From Planctomycetota bacterium (GTDB lineage: Bacteria > Planctomycetota > Planctomycetia > Pirellulales > Pirellulaceae): a DNA stretch of 5,767 nt. Shown piece after piece: positions 1 to 4,589 of this stretch (the stretch's first letter is position 1; each line of letters starts with the position of its first letter). The stretch is from NCBI GenBank assembly GCA_026692885.1, contig JAPLNJ010001024.1, positions 1 to 5,767 of the forward strand. Reading direction: 5' to 3'. The notes below the pieces were generated by a model. That model was not told where the DNA came from and made no database searches. It worked only from the letters and a program-made list of their open reading frames with translations. Position numbers and translations under genes: made by a program.

Positions 1-1
1 C

Positions 2-388
2 TACCTGCACGACCAACTGTCGCTCGTCACGAACGAGGTAGGCGGCCAGCTTCTGCCAGTGCCCGTCGAAGGCTTGATCGTTTCGCCTTTGAGCGTCAGC
101 CCCGCGTCCTTGTCGCTCGGCTCCCTCAAGCCGGGCGAGATCGTGCAGAAGCGGTTGGTCGTACGTGGCAATAAGCCATTCCACATCCTGGGCGTGACGT
201 GTGAAGACAACGGATTCCAATTCGCGCCGGCCGATCAGCTGGCCAAGACGCTGCATTTCGTGACGTTCGAATACAGGGCGGGGGACCAGTCGGGAGCCAT
301 CGCCCGGACGATCAGAATCGAAACCGACTTGGGCCGAGGCCTCTCTGCTGAATGCGTGGCCACCGTCACGGTGAAGCCGGCGTCCTAG
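2..388 (+). CDS. DUF1573-like Ig-fold repeat protein, C-terminal part
   Basis: This is the last 128 residues of a gene that begins before the window; the frame is open from base 2 to the TAG at 386-388. The first residues (YLHDQLSLVTNE, then PVPVEG) look like the closing strands of one DUF1573-type repeat. IVSPLSVSPASLSLGSLKPG then opens a second repeat, followed by KRLVVRGNKPFHILGV. This layout is typical of exported beta-sandwich proteins that are abundant in planctomycetes and Bacteroidetes. Their molecular role is not established; they are thought to sit in the periplasm or at the cell surface. The GTG at 59 is an internal codon, not a start, because the similarity continues upstream of it. 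The signal peptide and earlier repeats would lie left of the window. Family assignment is by remembered pattern. The reading frame itself is secure. Confidence 0.75.
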   Translation, partial: YLHDQLSLVTNEVGGQLLPVPVEGLIVSPLSVSPASLSLGSLKPGEIVQKRLVVRGNKPFHILGVTCEDNGFQFAPADQLAKTLHFVTFEYRAGDQSGAIARTIRIETDLGRGLSAECVATVTVKPAS

Positions 389-449
389 CGTCAGACGGCG
401 TGGTCGTGCTTCGGCGAGGTGCTGAGCTTGGCTGGCTGGAAACTTGTGA

Positions 450-713
450 TGGCGGGTCACGGACTTCACATCCGATGGCTCGCCAGCCGCGCAGGAAACT
501 TGGCGATACACGGTCGGTGTGCCGTCGGCTTTCCAACGACTATTTCGCGAACAAATCTTGGGCATCAGCGTCGCGTCAGCAAAAGTGCGGTTGCTCAGGG
601 CACGGCTGATGCTCCGTGAGCGGCTGACGCGTCTGTTCGGCGACGAATCCGCGCAGGTTACGCCGCACGAGCGTCACGCCTCTCATTTCGGCGTCCAGTG
701 TTCGGGAACCTGA
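450..713 (+). pseudogene. ECF-type sigma factor remnant (region 4 helix-turn-helix only)
   Basis: The frame is open from just after a TGA at 447-449 to the TGA at 711-713. About bases 537-650 encode RLFREQILGISVASAKVRLL followed by RARLMLRERLTRLFGDES. This matches the end of sigma-70 region 4 in ECF sigma factors, where the pattern is LGIS-x3-K-x-R-x2-RAR-x2-LRE-x-L. No region 2 and no start of region 4 is visible upstream in any of the three frames, and the residues before base 530 do not look like sigma sequence. With only about 40 recognisable residues against a usual 170-200, I read this as a 5'-truncated pseudogene. A start at GTG 519 would give a 64-residue product. Its 3' end overlaps the convergent thioesterase gene by 31 bases. 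An alternative is a short DNA-binding protein of sigma origin, which I think is less likely. Confidence 0.5.
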
Positions 714-1153
714 ACTGCCACGACTTCCCCCTGCACGCACACTTGGCCGTTGGCCGAGACCGACACGCTGACCACGACTTTGCGGCCTTGGAACTCCTTG
801 ATCCGACCGCGAAGCTCCAAGGGTACGCCCAGCGGCGTGGGCCGGAGATAATCGACATGCAGCGCGGCAGTCAGGAAACGAAGCGGCGGCTGCGTATCCA
901 TGGCCCGCTGCTCCGCCCGGTACGCCGCTGCCGCCGCCGCGCCCGTGCCGTGGCAGTCGATAATCGAGGCCAGCAGGCCCCCGTAGACGTAGCCCGGAAT
1001 GGCCATGTGGTATGGCTGCGGCTGGAAGACGGCCACCGTTTCCTCGCCGTCCCAGCGGCTTTTCAGTTGCAGACCGTGTGGATTCAATCGGCCGCAACCG
1101 TAGCAATGGCTCAGTTCGTCCGGATAGTAGTCCTGAAAGGCTTTCTCAGTCAC
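683..1153 (-). CDS. PaaI-like hotdog-fold thioesterase
   Basis: This is a complete 156-residue protein, the normal size for a single hotdog domain. Near the N-terminus, residues 16-31 read HCYGCGRLNPHGLQLK, the Cys-x2-Cys opening common in one PaaI-like branch. Residues 54-71 (GYVYGGLLASIIDCHGTG) cover the central helix that holds the active-site Gly-Gly and Asp (D66); the position often occupied by His before GG is Tyr here. By family knowledge such proteins hydrolyse acyl-CoA thioesters in the cytoplasm; the acyl substrate is not predictable. The start is GTG at 1153-1151, chosen because GGAGG lies about 7 bases upstream and because it overlaps the stop of the upstream Fe-S gene as GTGA, which suggests translational coupling. 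The end at 683 runs into a convergent sigma-factor remnant. Nothing looks broken. Confidence 0.88.
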   Translation of the reverse strand: MTEKAFQDYYPDELSHCYGCGRLNPHGLQLKSRWDGEETVAVFQPQPYHMAIPGYVYGGLLASIIDCHGTGAAAAAAYRAEQRAMDTQPPLRFLTAALHVDYLRPTPLGVPLELRGRIKEFQGRKVVVSVSVSANGQVCVQGEVVAVQVPEHWTPK

Positions 1154-1563
1154 TTGGCTTCCTCCGGTTGGCCCCCTCCCACGTCCGAGAACTTTTTCGC
1201 CAACATGATACCATGCCAGCCGAACAGCATCAGTAGCATTAACACAAACAGCCCCGCCCGGACGACGTTAGACAACAGGAACGGCACCTTCTTGCGTTTC
1301 AGACGCCGCAGGATCGGCAGGCTGTAGACCAGTTCCTGCAAGGCGCCGAAGGGGCAAGCCCACCCGCAGACCAGCTTGTTGCCCACGATGGCCAGGAATA
1401 GAAAGAAAACCAGAGCCACGACAACGGCCAGGACCGAAGGCTGGAGTCCCACCATCGCCTTGAGACGGTGAAGCAAGCGGATTACGACGTGCACGGCAGC
1501 AAGTATGGTGCCGGGCACCGAATTTGCTCCGCTGCGAAAGGCCGTGGGAAACGACAGTAACAT
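1150..1563 (-). CDS. Short membrane 4Fe-4S protein (NosR/NapH-like CGWxCPFG motif)
   Basis: With the ATG at 1563 this is 137 residues. The key stretch is SVLAVVVALVFFLFLAIVG, a clear membrane helix. It is followed by NKLVCGWACPFGALQEL, the CxxxCP iron-sulfur motif of Fer4_5-type membrane ferredoxins such as NapH and NosR. Then come a basic loop (LRRLKRKKVPF), a second membrane helix (VVRAGLFVLMLLMLFGW) and a hydrophilic tail GGGQPEEAK. Longer relatives carry a second CP motif and a ferredoxin domain after this point; both are absent, so the protein is either a natural short form or C-terminally truncated. A TTG at 1605 in the same frame is an alternative start; neither start has a convincing ribosome site. 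The stop overlaps the thioesterase start by 4 bases. The role is presumably membrane electron transfer, but no partner can be named. Confidence 0.7.
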   Translation of the reverse strand: MLLSFPTAFRSGANSVPGTILAAVHVVIRLLHRLKAMVGLQPSVLAVVVALVFFLFLAIVGNKLVCGWACPFGALQELVYSLPILRRLKRKKVPFLLSNVVRAGLFVLMLLMLFGWHGIMLAKKFSDVGGGQPEEAK

Positions 1564-1625
1564 ATTCCCTGGGACGCAATTCTGTAACCGAGCCACTGAA
1601 CACAAGCAAGACGGGAGACAAGACC

Positions 1626-2003
1626 GTGGACAAGCCTGACGCCACAGCCCATTTTCGCGGGCCAGAACGGAATAACTGCGCCCAGGCCGTGTTGATAGCC
1701 TACGCCAACCATGCTGACGTCGATCAGGGATGCATTCAACGGTTCTCGCAATTCGGAAGGGGGCGCGCCCCTGACGGAGAATGTGGTGCGCTCTTCGCGG
1801 CGAAATCCTTGCTCGAAGACGACTCGGCCCGCCGGAGCCTGGAAGAAGCCTTCATTCTCGCTGCCGGCTCGGCTCAGTGTCGGCAGATCCGCAGGCTCGG
1901 GCGAATGTCTTGCACGCAGTGTGTCCAGGGAGCGGCCGACGAACTCTTTCTTCGGCTGAGCGAAGGTCAGTCGCTGCGGCGACCAACGACGTGTGACGGT
2001 TGA
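1626..2003 (+). CDS. Cys-rich redox protein resembling the C_GCAxxG_C_C family
   Basis: From GTG 1626 this gives 125 residues. The Cys pattern is NNCAQAVL (C18), then RAPDGECGALFAA (C53), then GSAQCRQIRRLG (C85), then SCTQC (C96, C99). This spacing and the NCAQAVL and CGA-x3-A signatures resemble the C_GCAxxG_C_C family, small proteins thought to be redox-active through conserved cysteines. C36 and C123 are additional. The start was chosen because GGGAG at 1612-1616 precedes it and because residues before it (back to 1524) show no family character and overlap the divergent Fe-S gene. A start further upstream cannot be excluded. The gene points away from the Fe-S/thioesterase pair, so the two may share a short control region. 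Just after its stop lies a truncated methyltransferase on the other strand. Function beyond redox or metal handling is unknown. Confidence 0.75.
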   Translation: MDKPDATAHFRGPERNNCAQAVLIAYANHADVDQGCIQRFSQFGRGRAPDGECGALFAAKSLLEDDSARRSLEEAFILAAGSAQCRQIRRLGRMSCTQCVQGAADELFLRLSEGQSLRRPTTCDG

Positions 2004-2048
2004 GCGAAGCACCAAACGGAAAGACGCCGACTCGATGCTGGACGAGAT

Positions 2049-2162
2049 GCCCGGTTTCACATACGGAACCAGAATCTGTTCGGGGTTATGGAGCCAGCGG
2101 CGAAGTCGATTATCGAGGAAATACCCGCCCCACCAAGGGCACACGCGTGGACCTATCTTCAA
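2049..2162 (-). pseudogene. Methyltransferase remnant, N-terminal CPWW segment only
   Basis: Reading leftward from TTG 2162, the first residues are MKIGPRVCPWWGGYFLDNRL, followed by RRWLHNPEQILVPYVKPG. I recognise this as the N-terminal lead of a class I SAM-dependent methyltransferase group in which CPWW-x-GYFL and NPE-x-IL-x-PYV-x-PG come directly before the SAM-binding motif (normally VLDVG-x-G). Here the similarity stops abruptly after PG at about base 2049: the next residues (ISSSIESASF) are unrelated and no motif I follows. The frame stays open to 1482, giving a 226-codon reading frame, but that extension runs antisense to the redox gene and has no family character. I therefore call it a 3'-truncated pseudogene. 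It lies 6 bases after the stop of the short ORF downstream of the GTPase, so it was probably the next gene of that operon. Confidence 0.65.
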
Positions 2163-2168
2163 ACCCTG

Positions 2169-2368
2169 TCAGTTGATGTCCAAATCGATAACCTGGTACC
2201 CCGGCTTGATTTCTTGCCTGACGGGCGTTTCCGTGAGAGACAGATACTTGTCGGGCACGCGGGAACGCCGCACGGGCAGCGGGGCTGCGTCGGATTTGTC
2301 TCCGCGTCCACTGGGCCGTTGTCTCGGCGGTGCGCGCCGGTGGAGGCCGATAGATCATGGACCGTCAT
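2169..2368 (-). other. Short ORF between the GTPase and methyltransferase remnant, possibly frameshifted
   Basis: An open frame ends at the TGA 2171-2169 with a tail that looks coding: RVPDKYLSLTETPV, then EIKPGYQVIDLDIN. In this frame the only standard starts are GTG codons at 2273 and 2258, with no ribosome site, giving products of 34 or 29 residues. The frame is open back to about 2354. A well-placed ATG at 2368, 11 bases after the GTPase stop, opens a different frame (MTVHDLSASTGAHRRDNGPV). Joining the two would need a single-base frameshift near 2270-2300. I read this as one small gene of about 65 residues with a frameshift, real or from sequencing. A short protein starting at GTG 2273 is the alternative. 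I do not recognise the family. The position suggests the same operon as the GTPase. Confidence 0.4.
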
Positions 2369-2379
2369 CTGACCCGGAC

Positions 2380-3321
2380 TCAGCCGTCCCGCGGACCACT
2401 CGACGTGATTTGCACCAGGGGCGTGCTCGTCGAGCGGAGCGCCGGCGCAAAGGCCCGTGTCAGTTCCTCGGCCGTGGTCTTCCAACCGATGACCGTGATC
2501 CCAAACCGGGGCCACTCTCCCTGGAACGGGCTTTCGGTGAGTGCGTCGAAGACACTTTCGACCAGCACGGGTCCCTCGCCGAAGTCGACGATGCCTTTCA
2601 GTCGCAGCACTCGGTCTTGGATCCGTTGAAAGGCAGCGTAGAACTTGGTGCGGTCCGCGCAGCGGCCCAGAATGGAGCAGGTCGCCAGCTCTGCGGGTGG
2701 CGATACGGTGGGCGGGGCCTGGCAAGGCAGATGCTGCAGGCCTTGGACGAATTCCCAGGAGACGCGACCGTGAGTGACTCGGACTTGTGCGGCTCGGGGA
2801 TTCAGGTCGCTCAGCAGGGCCGCCAAACGCTCCGTACCGGCGGCGCCGAGCAGATCCGTCTTGTTAATCACCAGGCCATCCGCCCACGTGACCTGGGCCC
2901 GCGATGCTTTCAGATGGGGAAGCACCTTCGTGAAGTTCAGGTCCACCACACACAGGTTCGCCTGGATTTGGAACTGGTTCCGTGTTTGCGGCAGGTCGAA
3001 GAAGCTCCCCAGATCGCTGGTCTGCGCTACCCCACTGGCTTCGGCGAGGACCACATCCGGCCGAACGTCGCGGGCGATCGTCTCCAAGGTTTGGACAAAA
3101 TCCGCCTGGATACACGCACAAAACAGACTGCCACGGCTGATTTCGAAAACATGGTCCGCTGCCCGTTCCAGCAATTGCCCATCGATTCCCAGCGAGCCGA
3201 ACTCATTGACAATCAGGGCCACACGCTGCGACCGCAACTGCGGTGTGGACAGCAGATGCTTCACCAGGGTCGTTTTTCCGGCGCCGAGGTAACCGGTGAT
3301 CAGGTACACGGGGATGGGCAT
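2380..3321 (-). CDS. CobW/G3E-family GTPase (metal or cofactor chaperone type)
   Basis: This is a complete 313-residue protein starting at ATG 3321. Walker A is GYLGAGKT (residues 10-17). VNEFG lies at 38-42, and the Asp/Glu switch region reads EASGVAQ (94-100). The guanine-specificity motif is NKTD (153-156). The usual CobW metal motif GCxCC is replaced by GSLFCACI (64-71), leaving a Cys-x-Cys pair (C68, C70). The C-terminal 100 residues form the CobW_C-like part, ending SSGPRDG, and there is no His-rich tail. By family knowledge G3E GTPases deliver metals or assist insertion of metal cofactors (urease, hydrogenase, B12 and nitrile hydratase systems); which target applies here is unknown. 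It diverges from the PadR gene across a 175-bp control region. No clear ribosome site precedes the ATG, but the P-loop lies at the expected distance from it. Confidence 0.9.
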   Translation of the reverse strand: MPIPVYLITGYLGAGKTTLVKHLLSTPQLRSQRVALIVNEFGSLGIDGQLLERAADHVFEISRGSLFCACIQADFVQTLETIARDVRPDVVLAEASGVAQTSDLGSFFDLPQTRNQFQIQANLCVVDLNFTKVLPHLKASRAQVTWADGLVINKTDLLGAAGTERLAALLSDLNPRAAQVRVTHGRVSWEFVQGLQHLPCQAPPTVSPPAELATCSILGRCADRTKFYAAFQRIQDRVLRLKGIVDFGEGPVLVESVFDALTESPFQGEWPRFGITVIGWKTTAEELTRAFAPALRSTSTPLVQITSSGPRDG

Positions 3322-3361
3322 ACTGGCAGGGCCGAATCAGGTATTAGAGGTTCTCTACTAG

Positions 3362-3390
3362 TTGACAATGACGAGTATTCACCGCTAGGC
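3362..3390 (+). promoter_or_regulatory. Weak candidate promoter for the PadR gene
   Basis: A perfect TTGACA (3362-3367) faces rightward. The sequence 17 bases further (CTAGGC, 3385-3390) is a poor -10 box; shifting by one base gives TAGGCT, no better than three of six. It would place the start of transcription about 100 bases before the PadR start. Support comes mainly from the symmetric -35 box on the other strand. Confidence 0.3.
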
Positions 3391-3402
3391 TTTCACTGTC
3401 AA
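3374..3402 (-). promoter_or_regulatory. Candidate sigma-70 promoter for the GTPase gene
   Basis: On the minus strand TTGACA (3402-3397) is followed after exactly 17 bases by AATACT (3379-3374), which matches the -10 consensus at four of six positions. Transcription would begin near 3367, about 46 bases before the GTPase ATG. The -35 box is perfect and spacing is ideal. Planctomycete promoter consensus may differ, so this is tentative. Confidence 0.5.
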
Positions 3403-3496
3403 GATAGGGTGAAGTCGGGAACAAGCCCTGTTACGCCGACGCCGTCGCGGCAGACGACGGCCGCTTAGCAATCCTCAGACCGGGCCTAACAGAACC

Positions 3497-3889
3497 GTGA
3501 ACACCAGCGAACTCGATGTCGTTGCGGATTGGGACGACTGCCCTTGCGGGGGACGCACGCTCGACAAGCTCATTCACCCCGCGATTCTGGTCGTGCTCTC
3601 GGCAGGTCCGCTGCACGGCTATCGGCTAGTCGAACGACTCAGCGAGTTACCCATGTTTGGGGGACAGAAGCCGGATGCCTCGGGTGTGTACCGCGCGCTC
3701 AAGACGATGGAAACCAAGAAGTTGGTGGCGTCGACGTGGACCCCATCGGATGCCGGTCCCGCCAAACGCTCCTATCGGCTCACGCCGGCCGGCGCGCATT
3801 GCCTCCGGGAATGGATCACGACCTTGGAGGAATACCGCGAGGGGATCACCGTGCTCCTCAAGGCGGCGCGCAAGGCGGTAGCGGGGTAG
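3497..3889 (+). CDS. PadR-family transcriptional regulator
   Basis: From GTG 3497 this is 130 residues. After a short acidic lead comes DCPCGG (C15, C17), then RTLDKLIHPAILVVLS and the PadR core signature GPLHGYRLVERL (37-48). Residues 60-72 (DASGVYRALKTME) form the recognition helix region, and GPAKRSYRLTPAG (87-99) forms the wing and linker. The tail, about 100-130, is a short helical dimerisation segment, as in PadR subfamily 2. PadR proteins are usually repressors released by a small ligand. The CxC pair before the winged helix could let this one sense metal or redox state, which is inference. It diverges from the GTPase gene and is 64 bases before the radical SAM pseudogene, so it probably controls both sides. 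The ribosome site before the GTG is weak. Confidence 0.88.
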   Translation: MNTSELDVVADWDDCPCGGRTLDKLIHPAILVVLSAGPLHGYRLVERLSELPMFGGQKPDASGVYRALKTMETKKLVASTWTPSDAGPAKRSYRLTPAGAHCLREWITTLEEYREGITVLLKAARKAVAG

Positions 3890-3953
3890 GTGCCGCGCCG
3901 GTATCGGAACGGTAGACCTGCCTCGGATCAGCACTCTGTTGGAGAACAGTACG

Positions 3954-4540
3954 ATGGTCGCCTCAATTGTGAACAAGGCGTTCGAAGATGGCTGCCTGAC
4001 GAACGACCAAATCGCAGCCCTCTTCGCGGTGCCGCTATTTTCGGACGAGTCCGCGCGCATCATCGCAGCGGGCCGACGGAAGGCCGAACAAGCCTGTTCG
4101 GGCTTGGCGGAGGTCCATGCTCAGGTCGGGCTGAATGTGGCCAGGTGCCCGATGAACTGCCGGTTCTGTTCATTTGCGGCTTGCAACGAGGTCTTCGCGC
4201 AGGAGTCGGAATTGAGCGTCGAAGAAGCCGTGGCCCGGGCGCGCCAGGCGGAGGCCGAGGGCGCAAATGCCGTCTACTTGATGATCACCGCCGACTACCC
4301 GCTTTCCAAGTACCCAGAACCGTCCCTGGCAACTGCACGCATGAACCCGATGTGTATGGTGCCGCTGCGGGGGCTTCGTTGCTGTGGTCCGAAGCCGGGG
4401 CCAATCCGCGCGACACCGATCCTGAGACTGCGGGCAAGCATGGGATGACGAGCGGCGTCTGCCGCGAGCACTTTTTCGAAGCGGGCTGGCAGGTCTTGGA
4501 TGGACCATCGCGTTGGCTTACCACGACTGCACATTCCTGA
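3954..4540 (+). pseudogene. BioB-like radical SAM enzyme gene with internal deletion and frameshift
   Basis: The front part, from ATG 3954 (GGAG at 3941-3944), reads in one frame as far as about 4313. It contains the radical SAM cluster motif RCPMNCRFCSF (C65, C69, C72) and the BioB-like run ELSVEEAVARARQAEAEGAN (86-105), then YLMITADYP. After SKY the frame loses family character and stops at 4448. A different frame then supplies a recognisable C-terminal end from about 4332 to the TGA at 4540: CTHEPDVYGAAAGASLLWSE, then AGANPRDT, and near the end AGWQVLDGPSRW. The middle of the TIM barrel is missing: about 190 residues remain of an expected 320 or more. The junction lies between 4313 and 4335. 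The gene cannot make a working enzyme. Its original substrate is unknown; similarity is to biotin synthase-like enzymes in general, not to bioB specifically. Confidence 0.8.
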
Positions 4541-4573
4541 GATGTCCACTGCACCACGCCATGTCCGGATGAA

Positions 4574-4580
4574 AAGGAGG
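4574..4580 (+). promoter_or_regulatory. Strong ribosome binding site fixing the start at 4590
   Basis: AAGGAGG is a near-perfect Shine-Dalgarno sequence, 9 bases before ATG 4590. It decides between this start and the in-frame ATGs at 4542 and 4569, which have no such site. Confidence 0.75.
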
Positions 4581-4589
4581 ACGTCAACC

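Larger units (their letters stand above)
3362..3402. promoter_or_regulatory. Inverted repeat in the divergent control region, candidate PadR operator
   Basis: TTGACAATGA (3362-3371) and TCACTGTCAA (3393-3402) form an inverted repeat with 10-base arms, one mismatch and a 21-base centre. It lies between the divergent GTPase and PadR genes, where PadR-type repressors commonly bind to control themselves and a neighbour. The two arms also supply opposed TTGACA boxes, so bound protein would cover both promoters. Binding by this PadR is an inference. Confidence 0.5.

Noticed and set aside
389..449. Possible terminator after the DUF1573-like gene
   Set aside because: I looked for a stem followed by a T-run and found no convincing hairpin.
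576..1106. A second - strand open frame of 176 codons overlapping the thioesterase
   Set aside because: It is a shifted frame of the thioesterase with a Gly/Arg-rich low-complexity translation and no motif.
1482..2048. Extension of the methyltransferase remnant frame on the - strand, making a 226-codon frame
   Set aside because: After PG the residues show no family character and lie antisense to the Cys-rich redox gene. I treat only the first 38 codons as meaningful.
1993..3468. A 491-codon open frame on the + strand antisense to the GTPase gene
   Set aside because: Its translation is rich in Arg, Gln and Gly with no recognisable domain, and it covers the complete, motif-bearing GTPase on the opposite strand. 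High GC content makes such long shadow frames common.
3890..3953. Search for a separate promoter or terminator between the PadR gene and the radical SAM remnant
   Set aside because: Only a GGAG before the ATG is evident; no -35/-10 pair or hairpin stands out, so cotranscription is the simpler reading.
4561..4572. Tiny ORF (MSG stop) directly before the strong ribosome site
   Set aside because: Three codons with no ribosome site of its own; chance occurrence is enough to explain it.
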